The notes under the pieces: model-generated | The model's database searches: none | What the model was told of the DNA's origin: nothing | Seen by the model: the letters and a program-made list of their open reading frames with translations, nothing else | Made by a program: the position numbers and the translations under genes | Part shown: piece by piece, positions 40,555 through 48,906 of the stretch | Layout of the letters: each line of letters begins with the position of its first letter | Position numbering within the stretch: position 1 is the stretch's first letter | Source of the DNA: Lacrimispora saccharolytica | GTDB lineage: Bacteria; Bacillota; Clostridia; Lachnospirales; Lachnospiraceae | Assembly: GCA_016899975.1 (NCBI GenBank) | Contig: JACJJN010000011.1 | Coordinates: 33,601 to 97,600 of the forward strand | Direction of reading: 5' to 3' | DNA length: 64,000 bases

Positions 40555-42386
40555 TGTATAAAATTTATGCGAATGATACGGCGATCTGGACTCCCAACGA
40601 TAACGAAAAAAAATTCGTTTCCCCGAAATTAGCTCTCGAAGTTAATAAACTCGGATCACTATCATTTACGATCTACCCGAATCATAAGGCTTATGACTTA
40701 CTCGTCAAAATGCAAACGATCATTTCAGTATATCAGGATAATGAAATACTGTTCAAAGGTCGTATTTTTTCGGATAAAGCAGATTTCAGAAAAGCCAAAA
40801 AGGTAGAGATCGAAGGGATCCTCGGATATTTTAACGACTCGATCGTACGGCCGTATAGTTTCACAGGTGACGTCCCGGATTATTTGGAAATGTTAATCAA
40901 TCAGCATAACAATCAAATGCCGGGACAAAAACAATTCAAACTGGGGAACGTAACGGTAACCGATCCAAACAATTATATTACTCGATCCTCGAGTGATTAT
41001 CCGAAAACCTGGGAAGAGATTGAAAATAAATTAATCAAATTACTCGGGGGTTATATTGTGATCCGGTACGAGGAGGACGGTAATTATATTGATTATCTTG
41101 CTGATTTTCCAACAGAAGAGACGCAAAAAATCGAGTACGCAGTCAATCTTTTAGATTTGGATAATGAGGTAAAAGCTGATAATCTGGCCACTTGTATTAT
41201 ACCGCTCGGCGCCTCCGTTCAGGACGACGAGGGGAATAGTAGCCGGATTACAATCAAGGACGTAAACAACGGACTCGATTATATTTACGATCCGATCGTT
41301 GAAGCTGTATACGGTAGAATTTCAAAAACGGTAACCTGGGACGATGTGACTCTCCCGGAGAATCTGTTAAAAAAAGCTCAGGAGTGGATTAAAACGGCCG
41401 CTCTTTTGGAAGGTACTCTTACGATCAAAGCGGTTGATTTGCATTTGATTGACGATCAGATCCAGGCTTTTAGAATCGGACAATATATCCCGGTTTATTC
41501 GGTTCCTCACGGAATCAATGAGGATTTGCTTTTGACTAAATTCGATCTGGATCTTTCTAATCCGGCGAACTTTACTTTTTCTCTCGGACGTACGAAAACG
41601 TCGTTTGTGAATTTACAGTTTACGAACAATACTGACTCAAAAAAAGTATTACGATCGGCGGAACAGATTTCACAAGAGGTTAATCAGATCAGAAACGAAG
41701 TCGGAAACAAGGTTGACAGTAACGTCGGAGTAGGTAATACCGGTAAATACCTGGGAATAGATGCTCTGGGAAATGTCGTACCGGTGGATCCCCCGGCGGA
41801 ATTTGACATACACTCGTTGAATACAAAAGCGACGATTGCCGAAAATGATGAATTTCCGATTTACGGCCCGAATGTTACAGAAAATAGGAAATTACTGTGG
41901 TCAACGATTAAATCAGTATTAAAATCTTATTTCGATCAGATATATGATGCTATTAATCATAAACATACGATATCAGATATCGAAGATTTTCCCGACCTCG
42001 AAAATACCTACGCTAAGAAAGATCATAATCATACGGTATCAGATATCGAAGATTTTCCTAAGATCAATCATTACCAGGGCGAGGAGATCGTCGTCGGTTC
42101 CTGGTTTTCAGAGCCGTTATATCGGTCTGTTATTCAGATCACAGATCTCGAGACTGAGGCCGGATCTTTTAACCGACCTCACAATATTATAGACATTTCC
42201 CTTATAACCAGAGTCGAGGGTATTCTCGTATCTAACGGATCGACTCAATATCTTTCTAACGTATCGGCCGATAAGACCGATATTTTTTATACTCTCGATA
42301 CGGTTACAGAGTCCGGTATAGGTTATCTGGTTATCGAGTACACAAAGCTAAGTGGAGAGGAGGGATCAGAGAATGACGGTGTATAA
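40554..42386 (+). CDS. Tail-associated protein (Tal-like, prophage endopeptidase tail)
   Basis: 610 residues, ATG overlapping the Dit stop. The first about 350 residues are the phage hub fold (KLGSLSFTIYPNHKAYDLL, YLEMLINQHNNQM, YAVNLLDLDNEVKADNLATCIIPLG). A coiled coil and two tandem repeats of H-H/N-T-[IV]-SDIEDFP follow (DNA repeat near 41966-42060), a His-bound trimer motif seen in tail fibres. The C-terminal 90 residues are beta-rich, perhaps host-binding. Confidence 0.85.
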   Translation: MYKIYANDTAIWTPNDNEKKFVSPKLALEVNKLGSLSFTIYPNHKAYDLLVKMQTIISVYQDNEILFKGRIFSDKADFRKAKKVEIEGILGYFNDSIVRPYSFTGDVPDYLEMLINQHNNQMPGQKQFKLGNVTVTDPNNYITRSSSDYPKTWEEIENKLIKLLGGYIVIRYEEDGNYIDYLADFPTEETQKIEYAVNLLDLDNEVKADNLATCIIPLGASVQDDEGNSSRITIKDVNNGLDYIYDPIVEAVYGRISKTVTWDDVTLPENLLKKAQEWIKTAALLEGTLTIKAVDLHLIDDQIQAFRIGQYIPVYSVPHGINEDLLLTKFDLDLSNPANFTFSLGRTKTSFVNLQFTNNTDSKKVLRSAEQISQEVNQIRNEVGNKVDSNVGVGNTGKYLGIDALGNVVPVDPPAEFDIHSLNTKATIAENDEFPIYGPNVTENRKLLWSTIKSVLKSYFDQIYDAINHKHTISDIEDFPDLENTYAKKDHNHTVSDIEDFPKINHYQGEEIVVGSWFSEPLYRSVIQITDLETEAGSFNRPHNIIDISLITRVEGILVSNGSTQYLSNVSADKTDIFYTLDTVTESGIGYLVIEYTKLSGEEGSENDGV

Positions 42387-42684
42387 CTGGCTAACCTTAC
42401 TTTTGGGATCCGGAATACTTACCGGAATCTGGCGGTACTTAATCTGTCGGATCAAAGAAAACGATCAGCGTACAAAATCGGTACAGCTTGGCTTACAGGC
42501 GTTACTCAGAAATCAAATGATTCACGAGTATAACAAGTACCTCGATCAGGGTTACGCGCCGATCTATGCGAAAGAAAATTTCGAGAATATGTGGGTACAG
42601 TACCATAACCTCGGATATAACGGAGTTATGGACGAGATCCACGAGAAATTTAAAGAATTGCCTACAGAAAGAAAGGAGAATTAA
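42373..42684 (+). CDS. Small membrane-anchored phage protein before the holin
   Basis: ATG 42373 lies inside the end of the Tal-like gene, with GGAGAGGAGGGATC upstream. 103 residues: one N-terminal hydrophobic segment (WLTLLLGSGILTGIWRYLI) and a charged cytoplasmic helix with NQMIHEYNKYLDQGYAPIY. This layout is common next to holins in Clostridial phages; possible second holin or lysis accessory. Confidence 0.7.
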   Translation: MTVYNWLTLLLGSGILTGIWRYLICRIKENDQRTKSVQLGLQALLRNQMIHEYNKYLDQGYAPIYAKENFENMWVQYHNLGYNGVMDEIHEKFKELPTERKEN

Positions 42685-42686
42685 CT

Positions 42687-42929
42687 ATGAAAAATGTAAA
42701 GGTTGATACTATCGTAAGAACGATCGTTCTTGTTATCGCTCTCGCTAACCAGATTTTAGCGATTGTCGGTAAAGACGCTTTTCCGGTTACTGAGGATCAG
42801 GTATACCAGGGCGTTACTTTGATCGCTACCGTCGGGGCCGCTGTATGGGCATGGTGGAAGAATAACTCTTTCACAAAACAGGCGATCGAGGCGGATAAGA
42901 CTCTTGTAAAGTTAAAAGAGGAGGCTTAA
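42687..42929 (+). CDS. Holin (phi LC3 family-like)
   Basis: 80 residues, AAAGGAG 8 nt upstream. Two transmembrane helices (TIVLVIALANQILAIVG and GVTLIATVGAAVWAWWKN) joined by DAFPVTEDQVYQ, and a charged C-terminus. Makes the membrane lesions that release the endolysin encoded next. Confidence 0.88.
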   Translation: MKNVKVDTIVRTIVLVIALANQILAIVGKDAFPVTEDQVYQGVTLIATVGAAVWAWWKNNSFTKQAIEADKTLVKLKEEA

Positions 42930-42931
42930 TC

Positions 42932-44380
42932 ATGGCCTCCTCTGATTTCGTGAAAAAGATCGGCCCTCTGGCTCATGCGGATATGCTTAAGTCCGGGATC
43001 CTGGCGTCGATCATTGCCGCCCAGGCTATTCTCGAGAGCGGCTACGGTACCACAGAACTCGCTCAGAACGCGAATAACTATTTCGGTATGAAATGCTCAT
43101 TGTCCGGTAATACCTGGCCGACTGTATGGGACGGGACGTCTACATATACAAAAAAGACGGCTGAGCAGAATCCGGACGGATCGATCTATTATGTTGCGGC
43201 TGATTTCCGGAAATATCCGAATATCGAGACAAGTATCGCCGATCATTCCCTTTATCTGGCCGGTGCTAAAAACGGCTCAGAATTACGATACGAGGGTCTG
43301 ATCGGAGAGACAGATCCGAAAAAGGCCGCTCAGATTATTAAATCCGGCGGCTATGCTACAGATATTTCTTACGTCGATAAGCTGTGTAATCTTATCGATC
43401 GGTATGATCTGACTCAGTATGATAAAAAGGAGGAAAGTAATTTGAAAATCAATCAGAATACAAATTTCGGGACTCATAACACAAGTAAAAGAACCGGAGC
43501 GATCGAATACATTGTACTTCACTATGTCGGAGCTACCGGAGACGCAAAGAATAACGTCAACTATTATAATCAGAGGACGACTACCTCAGCCAGTGCGGAC
43601 TTTTTCGTCGGTCATAGCGGCGATATCTGGCAGTACAATCCGGATCCTAAATCCCGGTATTGTTGGGCTGTCGGTGGCGGAAAACAGTCAAGTTACGGAG
43701 GATCGCTTTATGGTAAGGCGAAAAATGCGAACTGTGTTTCTATCGAAATGTGTGTTAAAACAAAAGGCAGTCAGGCCGCAAATTCTCCGGACTGGTATTT
43801 TACAGACGAGACAATCGCCTCCGCCGTAGAACTGACAAAGTACCTCATGAATTTATACGGTATTCCGGCGAGCCGCGTTATCCGTCATTTCGACGTAAAC
43901 GGAAAGTTTTGTCCTGGCGTGGTTGGTTGGAACTCAGCGACCGGATCAGAGAGCGCTTGGAATAGCTTTAAATCTAAGATTTCCGGCGGCTCCTCATCCT
44001 CTCAGCCGAGTACCTCCGGAACTATGTACCGCGTTCGTAAGACCTGGGCCGACGTAAAGAGTCAGGTCGGAGCTTTTACCGTTCTCAGCAATGCGAAAAG
44101 GAAAGCAGACGAGACCGGTCTTAACGTATACGACGCCTCCGGCAACTGTGTTTATTCTCCGTCCGGATCTGGATCCGGCGGCGGTACGTCATTCAAAGTC
44201 CGGGTTAAAATCTCCGATCTGTACATCCGGAAAGGGCCAGGTACCTCATACGGCAAAAACGGCTTTTGTCCGGTCGGTGTATATACGATCGTCGAAACTA
44301 AGAGCGCGAACGGTTATACCTGGGGCCGCCTGAAATCCGGGGCTGGTTGGATCGCTCTCGAGTATACAGAGCGGCTCTAA
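42932..44380 (+). CDS. Endolysin: glucosaminidase + amidase + SPOR-like + SH3b
   Basis: 482 residues. Residues about 1-160 are a glucosaminidase/FlgJ-like domain (SIIAAQAILESGYGTTELAQNANNYFG). An amidase_2 domain follows (about 170-345: IEYIVLHYVGATG, VSIEMCV, IRHFDVNGKFCPG; zinc ligands His, His, Cys). Then a Gly/Ser linker, a SPOR-like segment (YRVRKTWADVKSQVGAF) and an SH3b cell-wall binding domain (LYIRKGPGTSYGKNGF). An internal AAGGAGG and TTG (43427-43443) could yield the amidase part separately. Confidence 0.93.
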   Translation: MASSDFVKKIGPLAHADMLKSGILASIIAAQAILESGYGTTELAQNANNYFGMKCSLSGNTWPTVWDGTSTYTKKTAEQNPDGSIYYVAADFRKYPNIETSIADHSLYLAGAKNGSELRYEGLIGETDPKKAAQIIKSGGYATDISYVDKLCNLIDRYDLTQYDKKEESNLKINQNTNFGTHNTSKRTGAIEYIVLHYVGATGDAKNNVNYYNQRTTTSASADFFVGHSGDIWQYNPDPKSRYCWAVGGGKQSSYGGSLYGKAKNANCVSIEMCVKTKGSQAANSPDWYFTDETIASAVELTKYLMNLYGIPASRVIRHFDVNGKFCPGVVGWNSATGSESAWNSFKSKISGGSSSSQPSTSGTMYRVRKTWADVKSQVGAFTVLSNAKRKADETGLNVYDASGNCVYSPSGSGSGGGTSFKVRVKISDLYIRKGPGTSYGKNGFCPVGVYTIVETKSANGYTWGRLKSGAGWIALEYTERL

Positions 44381-44389
44381 TTTGCCTCT

Positions 44390-44409
44390 ATTATCGAATT
44401 TACGATAAT
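44390..44409. promoter_or_regulatory. Dispersed palindrome, site 4
   Basis: ATTATCGAATTTACGATAAT: one mismatch from the perfect site at 26127. It lies 10 nt after the endolysin stop, in the gap before the convergent HIRAN gene. Confidence 0.6.
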
Positions 44410-44487
44410 AACCTTATAAGTTATCGAGTAAAACAATAAAATCGCTCTACGGGCCTCTGAGAGGCTCTCAGGGGCATAATAAGACAC

Positions 44488-44526
44488 AAAGACCGAGGAG
44501 CGGAACAAACTCCCCGGTCTTTTTTA
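44488..44526. terminator. Terminator between the lysis genes and the leftward HIRAN gene
   Basis: AAAGACCG-GGAG type arm (44488-44500) pairs with CTCCCCGGTCTTT (44510-44522), then TTTTT. On the minus strand an A-rich side also serves the convergent gene. A second hairpin, CCTCTGAGA/TCTCAGGGG (44454-44474), lies just before it. Confidence 0.8.
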
Positions 44527-45039
44527 TTGCTCATTTTTAACAGTAATAAATAAATCAACGAAATACGGGCTTTTTCCTTTATCAAGAGTATATTTCTCGT
44601 CCTCGTCACAATCCAGATATTTATAATTACCGCCGCCCATTTCGTAATCAATTTTAACGATACGATCATTTTTCAATAAATTGTGAATATGAGCGCACGA
44701 TCCGGCTTTTATGTATCCAACGAGAAGAGAATCAGCTACTACCTTAATCGCGTTAGGATCATGCGGATTTTCTGGCTCAGGAATCAATTCTATTTTATCG
44801 GGATAAAACTCATATTCGAATATTTTTTCATTTTCGAGTCCATCTTCTATCAGTTCTTTTTTTGTTTCAGAATAATAAACATTTTCAACTTTAAATTTCA
44901 TGATATTATCAATATAGTGAGAGGTACCTGTTACTTTATGTTTTTCAACAGAAGTATCTTTTTTATTATCTTTTGGTACGTCTACGGGTTGTTGGGTGCT
45001 TTTCTTAGATTTCTTTTTAAATAAATCAAATAATCCCAT
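44524..45039 (-). CDS. HIRAN-domain protein, accessory gene at the phage right end
   Basis: 171 residues, GAGGAGG upstream on the minus strand. A basic N-terminus (GLFDLFKKKSKKS) and a disordered Lys-rich linker are followed by a HIRAN-like domain: ELIPEPENPHDPNAIKVVAD then LLVGYIKAGS. HIRAN domains bind 3' ends of single-stranded DNA or stalled forks and are usually attached to SNF2 helicases. A stand-alone leftward gene beside attR with its own control region looks like a lysogeny-expressed accessory (moron) gene. Confidence 0.7.
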   Translation of the reverse strand: MGLFDLFKKKSKKSTQQPVDVPKDNKKDTSVEKHKVTGTSHYIDNIMKFKVENVYYSETKKELIEDGLENEKIFEYEFYPDKIELIPEPENPHDPNAIKVVADSLLVGYIKAGSCAHIHNLLKNDRIVKIDYEMGGGNYKYLDCDEDEKYTLDKGKSPYFVDLFITVKNEQ

Positions 45040-45080
45040 GATATAACCTCCTCATAAGTGATAAGAAAATTATATCATTG

Positions 45081-45096
45081 TTTCGATAAATCGAAA
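45081..45096. promoter_or_regulatory. TTTCGAT-AA-ATCGAAA operator-like site upstream of the HIRAN gene
   Basis: Arms TTTCGAT and ATCGAAA with a 2-bp centre, about 40 bp before the HIRAN start on the minus strand. It uses the same ATCGAAA half-site as the repressor A cluster but in the opposite arrangement to the ATTATCGAA palindromes. Confidence 0.5.
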
Positions 45097-45133
45097 AGTA
45101 TTTATATAGAAGGAACACGATCAAAAAATATAT

Positions 45134-45159
45134 TTACCTAAATTGCGTATATGGTTGAA
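45134..45159. other. attR
   Basis: TTACCTAAAT (45134-45143) is the left arm of attP; TGAA (45156-45159) is the shared overlap; host comM resumes with AACCCTTGTCCCTGCGG. With attL this rebuilds an uninterrupted ATG-AAC-CCT-TGT-CCC-TGC-GGA (MNPCPCG). Confidence 0.85.
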
Positions 45160-45658
45160 CCCTTGTCCCTGCGGATACTATCCTGACCGTGAACGCTGTC
45201 ACTGTTCCGAAACGGATATTGCCAGGTACCTAGGAAAACTCAGCCAGGCATTTCTCGACCGGATGGATCTGTGCGCGGAAGTCCCGGCAGTCAGCTATGA
45301 GACGCTGGCGCCGGAGGATGGAAAAGGGAAGGCAGAAAGGATCAGTTCTGCCCATATGCGGAAGATCGTTGCAAGGGCAAGGGAGGTGCAGCTGGATAGA
45401 TATCGGGAAAACGGACAACAGTTTAACAGTGAGCTGAAGCCGGGACAGATCGGAAGATTCTGCCCCCTGACGCCGGAAGCCTCCCGGATGCTGGAACAGG
45501 CGTATACAGCGCTGAGGCTGAGTGCGCGGGGCTATCACAGGGTCCTGAAAGTTGCCCGCACGATTGCGGATATGGAGCCGTGTGAAACGATCAATACCAC
45601 CCATGTGGGTGAGGCTCTGTGCTGCCGGAGCCTGGATAAAAAAATATGGAGGGTATAA
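45158..45658 (+). pseudogene. comM: comM, 3' fragment
   Basis: Resumes at NPCPCGYYPDRERCHC, then SQAFLDRMDLCAEVP, the arginine-finger region and the C-terminal Mg_chelatase_C domain (SARGYHRVLKVARTIADME, THVGEALCCRSLD). A TTG at 45143 in phage sequence is in frame but has no RBS, so this part is probably not translated in the lysogen. Excision restores about 528 codons. Confidence 0.93.
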
Positions 45659-45662
45659 ATGA

Positions 45663-46529
45663 ATGGAACAGGTTGTATATTATCACAAAAGGGACAAGGC
45701 ATATCCGGAGAGAATGCGGCCATATCCGGATATGCCCGCGGGCATTTATACAAAAGGCAGGCTTCCTTTTGAGGGAGTGCCTTCGGCAGCCATTGTGGGC
45801 GCCCGCGCCTGCAGCGTTTACGGCAGGGTACAGGCAAAACGATATGCCCGGGAGCTGGCGGCGGCAGGGGTACAGATCATCAGCGGGCTTGCCACCGGGG
45901 TTGACGCGGCGGCACATGAAGGAGCGCTGGAAGGCGGAGGCGTCACCTTTGCGGTACTTGGCTGCGGGGTGGATATCTGTTACCCGAAAGAGAATTACCC
46001 TCTGATGCGGCGGATGCTGGAACATGGCGGAGGGATACTCTCTGAATTTGAGCCGGGGGAGGAGCCGGCGGCATGGCATTTTCCCCAGAGAAACCGGATC
46101 ATCAGCGCGCTGGCAGATCTGGTACTGGTGGTGGAGGCGCGGAAACGGAGCGGTTCGCTGATTACAGCGGATTACGCGCTGGAACAGGGGAAAAGCGTTT
46201 ACGCTCTTCCGGGGAGAGTGAACGATCCCCTCAGCGAGGGATGCAACCGGCTGATCGCCCAGGGAGCGGGGATTGCCGTGGAACCGTCGGCGCTGCTGGA
46301 AGAGCTGGGAATTTCCGCGAACCACAGAGTTTTGGAAAACGGAAAACGAAAACTGGCGAAGGAAGAACAGAAGATGATCGGTGAGATGAAAAAGGGCAGC
46401 CACACACTGGAAGAGCTTCATCAGGCGACAGGATACCCTATTCCGGAGCTTTCGTCGCTGCTTGTGCGGATGCAGCTGGACGGCCTGATTGTCGAGGAAG
46501 GAAAAAATATCTATTTTTACAGAGAATAA
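45663..46529 (+). CDS. dprA: DNA processing protein DprA/Smf
   Basis: Loads RecA on incoming single-stranded DNA in natural transformation. 288 residues. The Rossmann core is clear: AAIVGARACSVYGRVQAKRYA, ISGLATGVDAAAHEGAL, VLGCGVDICYPKEN, FPQRNRIISALADLVLVVEA, GSLITADYALEQGKSVYALPG. A winged-helix C-terminus follows (HTLEELHQATGYPIPELSSLLVRMQLDGLI). It starts 4 nt after comM with GGAGGG upstream, so it depends on the comM operon promoter now cut off by the prophage. Confidence 0.95.
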   Translation: MEQVVYYHKRDKAYPERMRPYPDMPAGIYTKGRLPFEGVPSAAIVGARACSVYGRVQAKRYARELAAAGVQIISGLATGVDAAAHEGALEGGGVTFAVLGCGVDICYPKENYPLMRRMLEHGGGILSEFEPGEEPAAWHFPQRNRIISALADLVLVVEARKRSGSLITADYALEQGKSVYALPGRVNDPLSEGCNRLIAQGAGIAVEPSALLEELGISANHRVLENGKRKLAKEEQKMIGEMKKGSHTLEELHQATGYPIPELSSLLVRMQLDGLIVEEGKNIYFYRE

Positions 46530-46606
46530 CGTGTCCTGTTTTGTCGAAAATGCGGTAAAAATGTGGACGGACGCGGGGAAAAAGAAAAAATTAAAAGAGA
46601 AAGGTC

Positions 46607-46635
46607 TTGCCAGAAAAAACTTTTTGGTGTATATT
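46607..46635 (+). promoter_or_regulatory. Promoter of topA
   Basis: TTGCCA at 46607-46612, 17 bases, TATATT at 46630-46635. This gives topA an independent promoter, so the prophage in comM need not silence it. The leader of about 125 nt contains a copy of an intergenic repeat. Confidence 0.6.
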
Positions 46636-46653
46636 AACCCTCAGTATACTTGA

Positions 46654-46712
46654 GAAAGCAATTTTCAAAGATGCGCTAGAGCGTGCATAAAGAATGTGGG
46701 AATGAATATTCA
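46654..46712 (+). repeat. Intergenic palindromic repeat, copy 1 (topA leader)
   Basis: GAAAGCAATTTTCAAAGATGC (split here as GAAAGCAATTTTCAAA + GATGC) at 46654-46674, then AATGAATATTCA at 46701-46712. The same two blocks in the same order occur at 56875-56925. GAAAGC can also pair with GCTTTC near 46719-46724. Confidence 0.6.
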
Positions 46713-46769
46713 TACACGCTTTCTGTATACAGAGTGTAGCGAAAATCGGAGAATTCAGGAGGCAATAAG

Positions 46770-48845
46770 GTGGCGAAATATCTTGTAATCGTGGAATCAC
46801 CGGCAAAAGTGAAGACTGTCAAGAAATTTCTGGGCTCAAATTATGAAGTGGCGGCGTCTATGGGACATGTCCGTGATCTTCCGAAGAGCCGTCTTGGCAT
46901 CGACGTGGAACACGATTTTGAACCAAAATATATTACGATCCGCGGAAAAGGCGATCTTCTGGCGTCGTTGAGAAAATCAGCAAAGAAAGCGGAAAAAGTA
47001 TATCTGGCAACGGACCCGGATCGTGAGGGGGAAGCGATTTCCTGGCATTTGTCCAAGGCTCTGAACCTGGATGAGAAGAAAATGCGCAGGATCACATTTA
47101 ATGAAATTACAAAAAGTGCGATCAAGGCTTCCATCAAGGAAGCAAGGGATATCGATATGAATCTGGTGGACGAACAGCAGGCGCGCCGGTGTCTGGACCG
47201 CATGGTAGGTTATGAGATCAGCCCGGTTCTCTGGAAGAAGATCAAGAGAGGGTTGAGCGCAGGGCGGGTACAGTCTGTGGCACTGCGGATCATAGCGGAC
47301 CGGGAAGAGGAGATCAATGCGTTTATCCCGACGGAATACTGGACGCTGGATGCGCATTTCGCGATCCCGAAGGAGAAAAAACCTCTGGTGGCAAAGTTCT
47401 ATGGAAAAGAAGGCAAAAAATTCTCTATTTCCTCCGAGGACGAGCTCAATCAGATCCTGAAAGAGCTGGAGGGAGCCGAGTTTGCTGTTTCTGAGGTAAA
47501 AAAAGGAGAACGGAGCAAGAAAGCCCCGCTTCCGTTTACCACCAGTACGCTGCAGCAGGAGGCTTCCAAGGTGCTGAATTTTTCCACCCAGAAGACTATG
47601 CGCCTGGCGCAGCAGCTTTATGAAGGAATCGATATCAAAGGAAACGGAACTGTCGGTCTGATCTCCTATCTGCGTACGGATTCCACCCGTATTTCCGATG
47701 AGGCGGACGCTGCGGCGAGAAGCTATATCGGTGAACAGTACGGACAGGAATACGCCGCTGTGGGAGAGACCGGAAATAAAAATAAAATGGCACAGGATGC
47801 CCATGAGGCGATCCGTCCCACAGATGTGACCCGCACGCCGGTTCTGGTCAAGGAATCTCTGTCCAGAGATCAGTTCCGCCTGTATCAGCTGATCTGGAGA
47901 CGGTTTGTGGCAAGCCGTATGAAACCGGCAGTCTATGAGACCACATCGGCGAAGATCACCGGAAACGGTTATCTGTTTACCGCCGCGTCCTCCCGGATCA
48001 AATTTGACGGATTCATGTCCGTCTATACGCAGGAAGAGGATGAAAAGAAGGAAAACAATACCGTTGTGCGCGGACTGGACACAGATACGCCGCTGAAGCT
48101 GGAAGAGTATGACAAACAGCAGCATTTTACACAGCCGCCCGCCCATTATACGGAGGCTTCTCTGGTCAAGACCATGGAAGAACTGGGAATCGGCCGTCCG
48201 AGTACTTATGCGCCGACAATCACGACGATCATCAACCGCCGTTATGTGGCGAAAGAAAACAAGAACCTGTATATGACCGAACTGGGCGAAGTGGTCAATA
48301 ATATGATGAAGCAGGCGTTCCCGAGCATTGTGGATGTGAATTTCACTGCCAATATGGAAGCGCTGCTGGATAAGATCGGAGACGGCACTATCCGCTGGAA
48401 AACGGTTGTCGAGAACTTCTGGCCGGATCTGGAAGAGGCAGTCAAGCAGGCGGAAAAAGAGCTGGCGGAGGTTAAGGTGGAGGATGAAGTGACCGACGTA
48501 GTCTGTGAGGCCTGCGGACGCAATATGGTGGTCAAATACGGTCCCCACGGAAAATTCCTGGCATGTCCGGGATTCCCGGAGTGTAAAAATACCAAACCGT
48601 ATCTGGAAAAGATCGGTGTTCCGTGTCCGAAATGTGGAAAAGAAGTGATTCTGAAAAAGACCAAAAAGGGCAGGAAATATTACGGATGTGAAGACAATCC
48701 TAACTGTGACTTCATGTCCTGGCAGAGACCGTCGGCAAAGAAATGTCCGGTCTGCGGCGGATATATGCTGGAAAAAGGAAATAAGCTGGTCTGCGCGGAT
48801 GAACACTGCGGTTATGTTGAGGTGCGAAAAAAAGAGGAAGAGTAA
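46770..48845 (+). CDS. topA: DNA topoisomerase I
   Basis: Type IA topoisomerase that relaxes negative supercoils. 691 residues, GTG start with AGGAGG 9 nt upstream. TOPRIM domain at 1-115 (LVIVESPAKVKTVKKFLG, ATDPDREGEAISWH), active-site tyrosine in GLISYLRTDSTRIS, and QDAHEAIRPTD. Three C-terminal zinc ribbons of type Cys4: CEACGRN ... CPGFPEC, CPKCGKE ... CEDNPNC, CPVCGGY ... CADEHC. Length normal for Bacillota. Confidence 0.97.
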   Translation: MAKYLVIVESPAKVKTVKKFLGSNYEVAASMGHVRDLPKSRLGIDVEHDFEPKYITIRGKGDLLASLRKSAKKAEKVYLATDPDREGEAISWHLSKALNLDEKKMRRITFNEITKSAIKASIKEARDIDMNLVDEQQARRCLDRMVGYEISPVLWKKIKRGLSAGRVQSVALRIIADREEEINAFIPTEYWTLDAHFAIPKEKKPLVAKFYGKEGKKFSISSEDELNQILKELEGAEFAVSEVKKGERSKKAPLPFTTSTLQQEASKVLNFSTQKTMRLAQQLYEGIDIKGNGTVGLISYLRTDSTRISDEADAAARSYIGEQYGQEYAAVGETGNKNKMAQDAHEAIRPTDVTRTPVLVKESLSRDQFRLYQLIWRRFVASRMKPAVYETTSAKITGNGYLFTAASSRIKFDGFMSVYTQEEDEKKENNTVVRGLDTDTPLKLEEYDKQQHFTQPPAHYTEASLVKTMEELGIGRPSTYAPTITTIINRRYVAKENKNLYMTELGEVVNNMMKQAFPSIVDVNFTANMEALLDKIGDGTIRWKTVVENFWPDLEEAVKQAEKELAEVKVEDEVTDVVCEACGRNMVVKYGPHGKFLACPGFPECKNTKPYLEKIGVPCPKCGKEVILKKTKKGRKYYGCEDNPNCDFMSWQRPSAKKCPVCGGYMLEKGNKLVCADEHCGYVEVRKKEEE

Positions 48846-48906
48846 GTTTTTGCTGTAGTTTGTTTGTCGACACGCCTGTGGACTTCATTTTTTTCAAAAT
48901 ACTCCC

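Larger units (their letters stand above)
3879..45158. mobile_element. Integrated siphophage, about 41.3 kb, inserted in comM
   Basis: The element runs from a leftward serine integrase at the left end to a leftward HIRAN gene at the right end and carries replication, nucleotide metabolism, packaging, HK97-type head, siphovirus tail and lysis modules in standard order, apart from a displaced tailspike. Both ends fall inside one host gene whose two parts rejoin in frame. It appears complete; the only clearly damaged genes are the SNF2 helicase (in-frame stop) and a small capsid-adjacent gene (no start codon). Confidence 0.95.

Noticed and set aside
46977..48806. 609-codon open frame on the minus strand opposite topA
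   Set aside because: It is a shadow of topA codon bias; His/Leu/Ser-rich translation with no motif and no RBS.
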